Part shown: piece by piece, positions 29,212 through 37,581 of the stretch
Layout of the letters: each line of letters opens with the position of its first letter
Position numbering within the stretch: the first letter of the stretch is position 1
The notes under the pieces: generated by a model
Told to the model about the DNA's origin: nothing
The model's database searches: none
The model's input: the letters and a program-made list of their open reading frames with translations, nothing else
Assembly: GCA_022763735.1 (NCBI GenBank)
Contig: JALEQY010000105.1
Location: forward strand, 1 to 49,508
Direction: 5' to 3'
Source: Clostridiales bacterium
Lineage (GTDB): Bacteria > Bacillota > Clostridia > Peptostreptococcales > Anaerovoracaceae
Length of the DNA stretch: 49,508 nucleotides
Translations under genes and position numbers: made by a program

Positions 29212-29883
29212 GTGAATGAGAAAATAATGACAGGAGAAGCCTCTCTGGCTGAGGAAGTGACGGAAGTTCTGAGAGACAGGATAATAAACGGCGAATATAA
29301 AATGGGAGAAAAGCTTACAGAAAACAAGATTGCTACAGATCTCAAGGTAAGCAGGACGCCTGTACGTGATGCTTTCAGGCAGCTTGTCAAGGAACAGCTG
29401 GTGGAGTATGTTCCCAATAAAGGATGTTTTGCCAGAGGATTCAGCCGCAAGGATATGTCGGACATATATGCTGTGCGCAGCGAGGTGGAGAAACTTGCCG
29501 TCACCTGGGCCATAGAAAACGCTGACAGCGATAAAATTAATGCACTGCGTGAACATCTGGAACTGATGAGTTTTTATACAGAAAATAATATGTATGAGAA
29601 GCTGCTTGCTGCCAACGAAGTATTTCACAATATGATCTATCAGATGTCAGGAAGCAGATTTATAGTTCAGGTGCTTAAATCATATCAGGATTATGTGCAT
29701 ACAGCCAGGAAGAACACTCTGAAAAAAGAGAAAAATCTGCCGGACATATATAAGGAGCATGCGCAGATATATGAAGCTATCGCCGCCCGGGATGTGCAAA
29801 GGGCACGGGATGCGGTCGCCGGACATCTTGAAGCTTCCCGAAAAAGAGCAGAGGAACGCTGGATGGAAAATAAAAAGAAATAA
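29212..29883 (+). CDS. GntR-family (FadR/FCD) transcription regulator
   Basis: A 223-residue regulator with an N-terminal winged HTH (LRDRIINGEYKMGEKLTENKIATDLKVSRTPVRDAFRQL) and a C-terminal all-helical FCD ligand domain (MSDIYAVRSEVEKLAVTWA ... NEVFHNMIYQMSGSRF ... HAQIYEAIAARDVQRARDA) whose histidines usually bind a metal and carboxylate ligand. The start is GTG with AGGAG seven bases upstream; an internal ATG five codons later is less well placed. It follows the hut genes and is likely to control them or the oxidoreductase operon at 31171, whose promoter has GntR-like operators. Confidence 0.9.
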   Translation: MNEKIMTGEASLAEEVTEVLRDRIINGEYKMGEKLTENKIATDLKVSRTPVRDAFRQLVKEQLVEYVPNKGCFARGFSRKDMSDIYAVRSEVEKLAVTWAIENADSDKINALREHLELMSFYTENNMYEKLLAANEVFHNMIYQMSGSRFIVQVLKSYQDYVHTARKNTLKKEKNLPDIYKEHAQIYEAIAARDVQRARDAVAGHLEASRKRAEERWMENKKK

Positions 29884-29899
29884 ATGAAGAAACAGACAG

Positions 29900-29943
29900 C
29901 CGTTCTGCCGGGGTGAGGTAACCCCGGACAGATCGGTTTTTTT
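29900..29943 (+). terminator. Terminator after the GntR gene
   Basis: A GC-rich stem (CCGGGGT with ACCCCGG, extended by TCTG/CAGA and CCG/CGG with small bulges) followed by seven T residues. It ends the hut-gntR transcription unit. Confidence 0.85.
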
Positions 29944-29955
29944 ATGGATACTAAC

Positions 29956-29984
29956 TTGACATATGGATAATATAAGGATATAAT
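29956..29984 (+). promoter_or_regulatory. Consensus promoter for the XRE-Uma2 gene
   Basis: TTGACA (29956-29961), 17 bases, TATAAT (29979-29984): both hexamers perfect. The start codon of the next gene is 64 bases downstream. A promoter this good in front of a nuclease-like gene suggests that the encoded HTH may repress it. Confidence 0.85.
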
Positions 29985-30047
29985 CTTAATATATTTAGGA
30001 TATACAGTAATTTGACAAACCTGTATCATTGGGAAAGGAGCAGAGGA

Positions 30048-30890
30048 ATGAATATTGAAGAGATGAAGGCAAGAAAACGTGAGCTTGGGTACACATATGC
30101 CATGATAGCAGAAAAATCAGGAGTTCCGGTTGGAACTGTTCAGAAGGTTTTCGGCGGATTTACGAAAGCTCCGCGGTACGAAACACTGCAGGCTATAGAG
30201 AAGGCACTTATACTTCCTGATATTAGCGATATGTATTATTCAACCTGTGACAGGGGTTCAGAGTCACAGGAATTTAAGGTGAAAGAGAACGCAGCTGATT
30301 ATTTTGCAGATAATGGTAATTATTCAATAGAAGATTATGAGAAGTTTCCTGAGGATTTCAGGGTGGAGATGATTGACGGATTTATATATGATATGTCAGG
30401 AGCAACGATTATTCATCAGATTATCTCGAGTGAGCTGCATGGCAGACTGTACAATTATATCCGCAGCAGAGGAGGAAAGTGCATAACAGGGCAGGCAGGG
30501 ACAGATTTCAAGCTCAGTAAATCAGACAACAGAACAGTTGTCCAGCCTGACGTGTACGTGATCTGCGATCACAGCATACTGACGCGCAAGAGAGCAGAAG
30601 GCGCACCGACTCTGGCAATAGAGGTTCTTTCTCCTTCAACAAGAAAAAAGGATATGACCGTTAAGCTTAACAAATATCAGGAAACCGGAGTAAAAGAATA
30701 CTGGCTTGTCGATTATGACAAAGAGAGAATACTGGTATATAAATTTGAAGATGATGAACAGCTGTTTACTATTTATGGAATAAGGGATAACGTTCCTGTG
30801 GGAATATTTGATGGTGATCTGAAGATAGATTTCGCAGAAATAGATGATTATATCAGGTCCATAGATTTCGCAGAAGATCAGGATGACTGA
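30048..30890 (+). CDS. HTH (XRE-like)-Uma2 endonuclease-family fusion
   Basis: A 280-residue protein. The first ~60 residues form a helix-turn-helix (MIAEKSGVPVGTVQKVFGG). The C-terminal ~190 residues form a Uma2/DUF820 restriction-endonuclease-like domain with YEKFPEDFRVEMIDG, the PD motif in VVQPDVYVICD, the LAIEVLSPSTRKKDM box and KEYWLVDYD. These acidic residues and lysines fit a PD-(D/E)XK site. ATG at 30048 follows AAAGGAG; an upstream GTG-type frame from 30012 is unlikely. Members are common in Clostridia, but cellular function is unknown. It is a single-gene unit with its own promoter and terminator. Confidence 0.82.
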   Translation: MNIEEMKARKRELGYTYAMIAEKSGVPVGTVQKVFGGFTKAPRYETLQAIEKALILPDISDMYYSTCDRGSESQEFKVKENAADYFADNGNYSIEDYEKFPEDFRVEMIDGFIYDMSGATIIHQIISSELHGRLYNYIRSRGGKCITGQAGTDFKLSKSDNRTVVQPDVYVICDHSILTRKRAEGAPTLAIEVLSPSTRKKDMTVKLNKYQETGVKEYWLVDYDKERILVYKFEDDEQLFTIYGIRDNVPVGIFDGDLKIDFAEIDDYIRSIDFAEDQDD

Positions 30891-30912
30891 CCGGCAGATA
30901 TGAGAATGGCAG

Positions 30913-30950
30913 AAACACCGCACTGCATATGGAGCAGGGCGGTGTTTTAT
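30913..30950 (+). terminator. Terminator after the XRE-Uma2 gene
   Basis: Outer arms AAACACCGC and GCGGTGTTT and an inner CTGC/GCAG stem, followed by TTATT. It isolates the XRE-Uma2 gene from the oxidoreductase operon. Confidence 0.8.
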
Positions 30951-31014
30951 TATGGTTTATAAGAGAAGAATATAAAATAAAGCTTTTAGAGTATTGGCAT
31001 CTTAATAGAATAAA

Positions 31015-31026
31015 ATTGTATACAAT
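31015..31026. promoter_or_regulatory. GntR-type operator 1
   Basis: ATTGTATACAAT is a perfect 12-bp palindrome of the kind bound by FadR/FCD GntR regulators (TTGTATACAA). It lies about 155 bases before the oxidoreductase alpha gene. A second copy with one change is at 31091-31102. Confidence 0.6.
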
Positions 31027-31059
31027 AATACAAAGTGCCTGTTTTGAACAGATAAAATG

Positions 31060-31071
31060 TTGAAATTTCAA
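31060..31071. repeat. Perfect palindrome between the two operators
   Basis: TTGAAATTTCAA is a perfect 12-bp dyad midway between the two GntR-like operators. It could be a site for a second regulator. Nothing identifies the protein. Confidence 0.4.
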
Positions 31072-31081
31072 TGTAGTATGC

Positions 31082-31110
31082 TTGAAGGCAATAGTATACA
31101 ATGTTACTAT
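31082..31110 (+). promoter_or_regulatory. Oxidoreductase operon promoter with operator 2 in its spacer
   Basis: TTGAAG (31082-31087), 17 bases and TACTAT (31105-31110) form a moderate promoter. ATAGTATACAAT (31091-31102), one base different from operator 1, fills the spacer, a classical repression position. The 76-base distance between the operators is near seven helical turns. Confidence 0.5.
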
Positions 31111-31170
31111 GAAGTTGAAAAGAAAGTATTTAGCGTGAGGCAGGACTTAAAAAAGAGAGGTTAGAAAAGC

Positions 31171-32412
31171 ATGGATAAGCGAACTTCAGAGTCAGCTAAA
31201 TCACTAAAGAAAAACCCGCCTAAGCCGGCGAAAAAAGAAGAGGTGCTTCAGGGAAATGAAGCTTGTGCCAAAGGAGCGCTTTATGCGGGATGCAGATTTT
31301 TCGCAGGATATCCGATCACGCCATCGACGGAAATCATAGAAATGATGTCATCGGAAATGCAGAAATGCGGCGGTGCCTTCATACAGATGGAGGATGAGAT
31401 CGGATCGGCGTGTGCCATAATAGGTGCACGATGGGGCGGTAAGAAAGCTATGACAGCAACATCGGGACCTGGTTATACACTGATGCAGGAAGCAATTGGT
31501 TTCGCAGCCGTAACCGAAACACCTATAGTGATAGTAAATGTGCAGAGAGGCGGCCCGTCGACAGGTCAGCCGACCATGTCGTCACAGCAGGATATATATC
31601 AGGCGAGATATGGAAGCCATGGTGACTATGAGATTATAGTACTGAGTCCGTCATCAGTACAGGAAATGTACGATTTCACTGTGAGAGCATTCGAACTGTC
31701 TGAACAGTTCAGAACACCGGTAATACTGCTGGCCGATGAAGTAATCGGTCACATGCGTGAAAAGGTAGTACTGGAGGATGGTTCCAGAAACATTAAAAGT
31801 GTTAAGCAGAAATACGTTGTATCACCGCAGGCGGACTTTTTCCAGGGTGAAAACACACTGGTGGAAGGACAGCTGCACGACAGCATGGGAAGACGTATAG
31901 GACATGTCCCTTCAAAAAGTGGTGAATTCGTCAATAATATAAATAAAAAAATCCGGGACCATGTGGATGTGATCGCAGATATCAGAACGTACTTCATGGA
32001 TGATGCAGATGTAGCCATCGTAGCATACGGGTCAGTAGTAAGACCTGCAATAAATGCTGTTAAACTGGCAAGAAAGGTAGAGGATGACAGGCTCAGACCG
32101 AAGCTCAGGATTTTCAGGGATATTTTCAGAAAAGGAGTTCAGGAGACAATCAATACTGATTACAGTCATCTCAAAGTGGGACTGGTGAAAATCAATACCG
32201 TGTGGCCTTTCCCTGAAGAACTTCTCAGGGAAGCGACCAGAGATGTTCATACTGTCATTGTTCCTGAGATGAATGTCGGCAAGTACAGCAGAGAAGTGGA
32301 ACGTGTACTCAAAGACAAGACAGTTATTCCGATGTCAAAATGCGGCGGAGATATACATACTCCTCAGGAGATACTTGATGAGATCCTCAGGGAGGTGGGC
32401 GTAGATGAATAA
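31171..32412 (+). CDS. 2-oxoacid:ferredoxin oxidoreductase, alpha subunit
   Basis: A 413-residue alpha subunit of a four-subunit 2-oxoacid:acceptor oxidoreductase, KorA/VorB type. It has QGNEACAKGALYAGCRFFAGYPITPSTEI, MTATSGPGYTLMQEAIGFA and NVQRGGPSTGQPTMSSQQD, all conserved in the pyrimidine-binding and domain II regions. An unusual Lys/Pro-rich extension (residues 2-25) precedes the fold. The family oxidises 2-oxoglutarate or branched 2-oxoacids to acyl-CoA with reduction of ferredoxin; the substrate is not decided by sequence. It overlaps the beta gene by eight bases. Confidence 0.9.
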   Translation: MDKRTSESAKSLKKNPPKPAKKEEVLQGNEACAKGALYAGCRFFAGYPITPSTEIIEMMSSEMQKCGGAFIQMEDEIGSACAIIGARWGGKKAMTATSGPGYTLMQEAIGFAAVTETPIVIVNVQRGGPSTGQPTMSSQQDIYQARYGSHGDYEIIVLSPSSVQEMYDFTVRAFELSEQFRTPVILLADEVIGHMREKVVLEDGSRNIKSVKQKYVVSPQADFFQGENTLVEGQLHDSMGRRIGHVPSKSGEFVNNINKKIRDHVDVIADIRTYFMDDADVAIVAYGSVVRPAINAVKLARKVEDDRLRPKLRIFRDIFRKGVQETINTDYSHLKVGLVKINTVWPFPEELLREATRDVHTVIVPEMNVGKYSREVERVLKDKTVIPMSKCGGDIHTPQEILDEILREVGVDE

Positions 32413-33217
32413 GCTTTATGAGAAATATATCAAGACGGATTCGCTTCCTACATTGTTCTGTCCGGGCTGCGGCAACGGCATTATTCAGTTTGCAGCAATC
32501 AACGCTATTGATAAGCTTGGGATTAAAGATGATATTGCCTGTGTCAGCGGCATCGGATGTTCATCGTGGATACCATGCTACTATAAACTGGACGTTATGC
32601 ACACCATGCACGGCAGGGCACTGGCATTCGCAGAAGGACTGAAACTGGCAAGGCCTGACAAGAAGATTCTGGTATTCACAGGCGATGGGGACTGTCTGGC
32701 AATAGGTGGGAATCACCTGATGCACGCTGCAGCAAGAAACATAGATCTGACAGTAGTGATGGCCAACAATTATATATATGGGATGACAGGCGGACAGAAA
32801 TCTCCATCCACACCAAAAGGATCCGTTACCAAGACATCCCCTTTCGGGAGTATCGATGAGCCGATAGATGGATGCAGACTTGTGATGGCACTGGGTGCAA
32901 GCTATGTGGCAAGGTGGACGACAGCCCATCCAGTGCAGCTGGCCGGATCAATAGCAGAGGGAATAGAGCACAGAGGATTTTCTTTTATAGAAGTACAGAC
33001 ACAGTGTCCTGTCCAGGCAGGTAAAGGAGTGTATGGTGAGAAGGACCCGGCAGCCATCATGCAGAAGTACAAAGAAAGAACATATCTTTACAGAGAAGGC
33101 AGCGAGCCGGTGGAGGGCAAAATCCCGGTAGGGGTGTTCAGACACGATAAAAATGCTCTGGAATATATTGAAAGAGTAGAGGCAAAACTGAAAGAACAGG
33201 GAATAGAAAGAGGGTAG
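32405..33217 (+). CDS. 2-oxoacid:ferredoxin oxidoreductase, beta (TPP) subunit
   Basis: A 270-residue thiamine-pyrophosphate-binding subunit. The N-terminal CPGCGNGI binds the proximal cluster or TPP region, and the TPP/Mg motif is GDGDCLAIGGNHLMHAAARN with ANNYIYGMTGGQKSPS after it. The C-terminus (VQTQCPVQAGKG) resembles KorB. It overlaps the alpha gene, which indicates coupled synthesis. Confidence 0.92.
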   Translation: MNKLYEKYIKTDSLPTLFCPGCGNGIIQFAAINAIDKLGIKDDIACVSGIGCSSWIPCYYKLDVMHTMHGRALAFAEGLKLARPDKKILVFTGDGDCLAIGGNHLMHAAARNIDLTVVMANNYIYGMTGGQKSPSTPKGSVTKTSPFGSIDEPIDGCRLVMALGASYVARWTTAHPVQLAGSIAEGIEHRGFSFIEVQTQCPVQAGKGVYGEKDPAAIMQKYKERTYLYREGSEPVEGKIPVGVFRHDKNALEYIERVEAKLKEQGIERG

Positions 33218-33221
33218 AAGC

Positions 33222-33431
33222 ATGGCAGATATTACGATTGATAAGGCTTGCTGCAAAGGCTGTAATATATGCCTGACGGTTTGCCCGAAAAAAATTTTTA
33301 TCAGGTCAAAGAAGCGTAGCAGATATGGCTCGGCAATGCCGGATGTAAGCAATACAGAAGAATGTCTGGTATGCCGGCTGTGTGAAAGACTGTGCCCTGA
33401 TGGTGCCATAAATGTGGAAGGAGAGAAATAG
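33222..33431 (+). CDS. 2-oxoacid:ferredoxin oxidoreductase, delta (ferredoxin) subunit
   Basis: A 69-residue 2[4Fe-4S] ferredoxin with motifs CCKGCNICLTVCPKK and CLVCRLCERLCPDG. It relays electrons from the TPP subunit to free ferredoxin. It sits between the beta and gamma genes in the operon. Confidence 0.92.
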   Translation: MADITIDKACCKGCNICLTVCPKKIFIRSKKRSRYGSAMPDVSNTEECLVCRLCERLCPDGAINVEGEK

Positions 33432-33432
33432 G

Positions 33433-34020
33433 ATGAGAATCAATGTGAGGTTTGCAGGAGCCGGCGGCCAGGGAGTCATCCTAGCATCAGTGCTTCTGGC
33501 GGAAGGATATGGGCTTGGAGAAAACTACAATATTTCACAGACTCAGAGTTACGGACCTGAAGCCCGGGGAGGAGCATGCAAGGCTGAAGTGGTCATATCA
33601 GATGATGATATAGATTATATGAAAGTTGATACGGCAGATGTGTTCATCGCACTTAATCAGGAGGGATTCGACAGGTACAGGGACACTGTAAAAAAGAACG
33701 CTGTCGTACTTGTCAACAGTACACTGGTGGAGACTGATGATCCGGGATATTACAAAATAGCAGCGACAGAAATTGCCGAGGAAATGGGAAAACCCTTTGC
33801 TGTTAATATGGTAATGCTGGGTGCACTTACAAAGGTGCTGCCGAAGCTGCATTATGGTACTATAGAGGAGGAAATCAGGAAAAAATTCTCTGCCAGTATT
33901 GCAGGTATTAATCTTGAAGCTTTTAGCAAAGGATACAATACAATGGAACAGCAGTTAAAGAATGAGAAAAACAAAAAAGTTGAAAAAAGCTGGCATAAGA
34001 CAGCAAAAAAATTAAATTGA
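33433..34020 (+). CDS. 2-oxoacid:ferredoxin oxidoreductase, gamma subunit
   Basis: A 195-residue gamma subunit beginning MRINVRFAGAGGQGVILASV, followed by the family stretch QTQSYGPEARGGACKAEVVIS. ATG at 33433 comes two bases after the ferredoxin stop, with AAGGAGAG upstream; a longer frame from 33412 would overlap the ferredoxin gene. It completes a four-subunit complex. The C-terminal 30 residues are lysine-rich and variable. Confidence 0.92.
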   Translation: MRINVRFAGAGGQGVILASVLLAEGYGLGENYNISQTQSYGPEARGGACKAEVVISDDDIDYMKVDTADVFIALNQEGFDRYRDTVKKNAVVLVNSTLVETDDPGYYKIAATEIAEEMGKPFAVNMVMLGALTKVLPKLHYGTIEEEIRKKFSASIAGINLEAFSKGYNTMEQQLKNEKNKKVEKSWHKTAKKLN

Positions 34021-34044
34021 GCAAATTAGTACCGGTTTGACCCC

Positions 34045-34082
34045 TTGATTAATCCCCATATCATTATATAATTGATATGGGG
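34045..34082 (+). promoter_or_regulatory. sulP promoter within a large dyad
   Basis: TTGATT (34045-34050), 16 bases and TATAAT (34067-34072). The -10 lies inside a 29-bp inverted repeat with perfect ten-base arms CCCCATATCA (34054-34063) and TGATATGGGG (34073-34082) around TTATATAAT. A repressor bound here would block RNA polymerase. No terminator was found between the oxidoreductase gamma gene and this promoter. Confidence 0.65.
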
Positions 34083-34116
34083 AGAATTATTTCTGCAGAT
34101 TTACACGGGAGGATAT

Positions 34117-35763
34117 ATGAATCTGGTAAAAGAATATGTAAGTGATATAAAAAATGAATTCAAGGGCTATAATGGTAAACGCTTCGGCAGAGATCTTATG
34201 GCGGGTATTACCGTTGCGGCGGTGGCACTTCCTCTGGCACTGGCATTCGGTGTCAGCTCAGGAGCAACGGCTGCTGCCGGACTTGTTACAGCAATCATAG
34301 GTGGAATAATAATCAGCATTTTTTCGGGGGCATCTTTTCAGATATCAGGTCCTACAGGGGCAATGACAGCGATACTTGTCACTCTGGCTTCAAAATACGG
34401 GATGCAGGGTATACTGATCTCATGCTTTCTGGCGGGTATAATCCTGATACTGGCGGGAGTGCTGAAACTGGGACGCATAATATATTACATCCCATCATCG
34501 GTAATCACAGGATTCACTTCCGGAATCGCCATTATTATAGCTCTAGGACAGCTGGACAACTTCTTCGGGGTAACATCCGAAGGTGATCTGGCTATAATGA
34601 AAGTTGCTTCGTATTTCACTCAAGGGTTTGATCCTAACTTCGCAGCTATGGGTATAGGTCTGGCAGTGATACTGATAATGATAATCTGGCCTAAGAAGCT
34701 GAATGAGAAGCTTCCGTCATCTCTGGCGGCACTGATAATAGTACTTATCGCGAATCATTTCATGCAGATGGACGTGGCGGTGGTCGGAGAGATACCGAAG
34801 TCGCTGTTCCTTGATGACAGACTTGCCATCGGCAGCCTTGATATAAACCAGTTCTGGGATCTGTTTGTTCCGGCATTTTCCATCGCGGCACTGGGTATGA
34901 TTGAGAGTCTGCTGTGCGGAGCTTCAGCCGGCAAAATGAAAAAAGAAGAGCTGAATGCGGACAGAGAGCTTATAGCACAGGGCATAGGCAATATAATTAT
35001 TCCGATTTTCGGAGGAGTTCCTGCAACGGCAGCCATCGCCAGAACAAGCGTTGCCATCAAGGCAGGCTGTGAGACAAGACTTACAGGAATAATACATGCA
35101 GCCATACTGCTGCTTTCAATGTTCGTGCTGGCACCGGTAATGTCCGCAATACCGCTTTCGGCACTGGCAGGCATACTTATCGTGACAGCGTGGAGAATGA
35201 ATGACTGGGCAAATATCAGGTTTATTTTCGGACATAAATTCAAATCCGGAATTGTGAAATTCCTCATAACAATGGGTGCAACTGTAGTGCTGGATCTGAC
35301 GCAGGCGATTGTAATCGGAGTAGGAGCATCAATCATTCTAATTCTGTTCAAGCTGACTGATATCGACATTACAGTAAGCGATATCGAGAAGGACAGACTT
35401 GAAGAAATCGGCATTAATCTTCCGAAGGTATCAGGCAAGGTAAGAGTAGCATATCTGACAGGTGCGATTTTCTTCGCAGTTGTCGATAAACTTGTCAAGA
35501 AACTTTCTGAACAGGAAGGTGTGACAGAAGGACTTATCCTTTCGATGAGAGGTGTGCCTGTTATAGATCTTTCAGGTATTCAGGCGCTGATCGAGCTTGT
35601 TGAAGAGCTGGAGAGCCATGGTACAGAAGTGTATCTGACAAGCGTTCAGCCTAAGGTGCTTGAAGAAATGCGTAAAGGTGGACTTGTTGATATGATCGGA
35701 GAAGAATATATTTTCCAGAGTGCAGAGCAGGCAATCGTTATCGCGCAGCAGGAACATATGTAA
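34117..35763 (+). CDS. SulP-family anion transporter
   Basis: A 548-residue SLC26/SulP transporter with about 10-14 hydrophobic segments (residues ~20-420), containing FGVSSGATAAAGLVTAIIGG and the SGPTGAMTAILVTLASKYG block. A C-terminal STAS domain (GLILSMRGVPVIDLSGIQALIELVEEL) follows. The family carries sulfate, bicarbonate or dicarboxylates; the substrate is unknown here. ATG at 34117 is preceded by GGGAGG; an earlier in-frame start at 34072 would fall in the promoter. It is a single-gene unit with a strong terminator. Confidence 0.9.
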   Translation: MNLVKEYVSDIKNEFKGYNGKRFGRDLMAGITVAAVALPLALAFGVSSGATAAAGLVTAIIGGIIISIFSGASFQISGPTGAMTAILVTLASKYGMQGILISCFLAGIILILAGVLKLGRIIYYIPSSVITGFTSGIAIIIALGQLDNFFGVTSEGDLAIMKVASYFTQGFDPNFAAMGIGLAVILIMIIWPKKLNEKLPSSLAALIIVLIANHFMQMDVAVVGEIPKSLFLDDRLAIGSLDINQFWDLFVPAFSIAALGMIESLLCGASAGKMKKEELNADRELIAQGIGNIIIPIFGGVPATAAIARTSVAIKAGCETRLTGIIHAAILLLSMFVLAPVMSAIPLSALAGILIVTAWRMNDWANIRFIFGHKFKSGIVKFLITMGATVVLDLTQAIVIGVGASIILILFKLTDIDITVSDIEKDRLEEIGINLPKVSGKVRVAYLTGAIFFAVVDKLVKKLSEQEGVTEGLILSMRGVPVIDLSGIQALIELVEELESHGTEVYLTSVQPKVLEEMRKGGLVDMIGEEYIFQSAEQAIVIAQQEHM

Positions 35764-35773
35764 ATACAGTATT

Positions 35774-35814
35774 AAAAAAGCAGGAACCGGCAAATACCGG
35801 TTCCTGCTTTTTTT
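35774..35814. terminator. Bidirectional terminator after sulP
   Basis: A 17-bp stem (AAAAAAGCAGGAACCGG and its complement) with a six-base loop, ending in T7. The A-rich 5' arm makes it equally good for the convergent DUF4430 gene. Confidence 0.93.
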
Positions 35815-35820
35815 GGATGA

Positions 35821-36297
35821 TCAGTCATCCATATCGTTCCAGTTTTCAAATGACCATTCGATATCATCACCATTTCTGACCATGTGTTTGTCTGCTGTTT
35901 CCATGATGGTTTTATCATTCACTTCATAGACCCAGCCTGCAGTGTCAGTTGCTTCGACACCACCGATAGAAATCACATACGGTGCACTGCTGGTATCATC
36001 CATACGGATTTCCACATTGTTGTCTTCCGCATATCTGTTGAGGACATCCAGTACAGTGCTGCCGTCGGCAGCAACAACTCTGGCATCATCCACGTCAGCA
36101 GCTTTGGAACTGTCAGGATAATCGATATCGATAGTTACCGTGATTTCACCGTCGGCAGCAGATGAAGAGTTGTCTGCAGTATCAGAATTCTGTGTCGGTG
36201 CTGTAGTACCGGCATTGTCGCTGCCGGTGCTGCTTCCGCATGCAGCCATGGAAAAAATCATGATAAAAGTCAGAACAAATACCGATAATTTTTTCAT
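35821..36297 (-). CDS. DUF4430-domain lipoprotein
   Basis: A 158-residue lipoprotein. The signal peptide is MKKLSVFVLTFIMIFSMAAC with lipobox MAAC. A Ser/Thr/Asp-rich linker (residues 21-48) leads to a beta-rich DUF4430 domain (VTIDIDYPDSS ... GSTVLDVLNRYAEDNNVEI ... AGWVYEVND ... DDIEWSFENW), related to the C-domain of transcobalamin. GGAGGG precedes the ATG. It is surface-anchored; the ligand is unknown and no cobalamin genes are near. Confidence 0.85.
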   Translation of the reverse strand: MKKLSVFVLTFIMIFSMAACGSSTGSDNAGTTAPTQNSDTADNSSSAADGEITVTIDIDYPDSSKAADVDDARVVAADGSTVLDVLNRYAEDNNVEIRMDDTSSAPYVISIGGVEATDTAGWVYEVNDKTIMETADKHMVRNGDDIEWSFENWNDMDD

Positions 36298-36391
36298 TTA
36301 TTTCCCTCCCTTTAATTTTTACAGGGCATGCAGAGCGCATATGTCCTGTTTTGCAGGAATCTTTACTGAAAGAAGTTCCCTGTATAAGAAA

Positions 36392-37531
36392 TCAATAGAC
36401 ATAAACTTTCGGCAGTCTCTGACCGAAAGCACATACTATTTCATAATTTATTGTGCCCGTTGCTTCAGCAATATCATCTGCCAAAATTTCACAGATTCCG
36501 TCACTTCCCATAATCGTAACTTCATCGCCTAACTTGACATAAGGTACATGGGTAACGTCAATCATACACTGATCCATACATATATTGCCGGCTATAGGAG
36601 CATAAACTCCGTTTACAATGACCTTGCCTTTTGATGAATAAGGTCTCGGGAAACCGTCAGCATAGCCGATAGGGATAGTAGCTATGAGGCTGTCTTTTGT
36701 CGCAGTATATTTGCGGCCGTAGCTGACTGAAGTTCCTGCAGGAACCTTTTTGAGCTGAACGATATTGGCTTTTACAGACATAGCAGGTCTGATGGAAAGC
36801 TGATTTTTGTCCACTTCGTCTGACGGATAGCATCCGTAGAGGATTATTCCTGGACGCACCATGTCATAGTGTGCTGATGCGATTTCCATAACAGCGGCAC
36901 TGTTGGACAGTGTTCTGTGAGGAATATCAACACCGGCATCTTTAAGTCTTTTGTAGAATACGGAATATCTCTGTTCTTGCACAGCTGAATATGTTTTATC
37001 AGCTGAATCTGCAGTGGAGAAGTGGGAGAACAGACCATTAATCTGGAAGTTAGGCAGAGTCTGAATCATTTTCACATCATCAATGGATGCCGGGTCTTCA
37101 GGGTTGTAGCCTATTCGGCCCATTCCGGTGTCGGCTGCAATATAGCCTTTGATAACTATACCTGCTTTCTGTGCCGCCTTTGAGATTGCTTCGGCGTTCT
37201 TGTAGTCGCATACTACCGGAGAAAGCCGGTGCTCTACAATAACGTCAACGTATGGTTCCGGAGTGAGTCCGAGAACCAGGATTTCTTCGAGAAGGAAGCC
37301 GGCTTCTCTCAGTCTGACAGCTTCAGAAAGTGTTGCCACGCCGAATGAATCGATACCATTGGCACGCAGTACAGTAGCCATTTTGACTGCACCGTGTCCG
37401 TATCCGTCAGCCTTGATGATTCCTGTGATTTTTTTGCCGGGACCGACTTTTTCTTTGATGTTCTTAATATTGTAGTCAAGATTTGTGATGTTGATTTCAG
37501 CCCAGGCAGCTCTGATAGCTTCTTTGTACAT
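36392..37531 (-). CDS. alr: Alanine racemase
   Basis: A 379-residue PLP enzyme making D-alanine for peptidoglycan. The PLP lysine is Lys40 in GIIKADGYGHG and the second catalytic base is Tyr271 in TSVSYGRKY. Length and fold blocks (FSTADS, RPGIILYGCYP) are typical. It lies 50 bases downstream of purA on the same strand, so it may be co-transcribed. Confidence 0.95.
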   Translation of the reverse strand: MYKEAIRAAWAEINITNLDYNIKNIKEKVGPGKKITGIIKADGYGHGAVKMATVLRANGIDSFGVATLSEAVRLREAGFLLEEILVLGLTPEPYVDVIVEHRLSPVVCDYKNAEAISKAAQKAGIVIKGYIAADTGMGRIGYNPEDPASIDDVKMIQTLPNFQINGLFSHFSTADSADKTYSAVQEQRYSVFYKRLKDAGVDIPHRTLSNSAAVMEIASAHYDMVRPGIILYGCYPSDEVDKNQLSIRPAMSVKANIVQLKKVPAGTSVSYGRKYTATKDSLIATIPIGYADGFPRPYSSKGKVIVNGVYAPIAGNICMDQCMIDVTHVPYVKLGDEVTIMGSDGICEILADDIAEATGTINYEIVCAFGQRLPKVYVY

Positions 37532-37581
37532 TTTTATACACCTCCGGGAAAATAATTATATTAATCGAGACTGAAGTACAG

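Noticed and set aside
31031-31050. TTGGCAT as a sigma-54 element before the oxidoreductase operon
   Set aside because: There is no GC at the -12 phase, so it cannot be a -24/-12 promoter.
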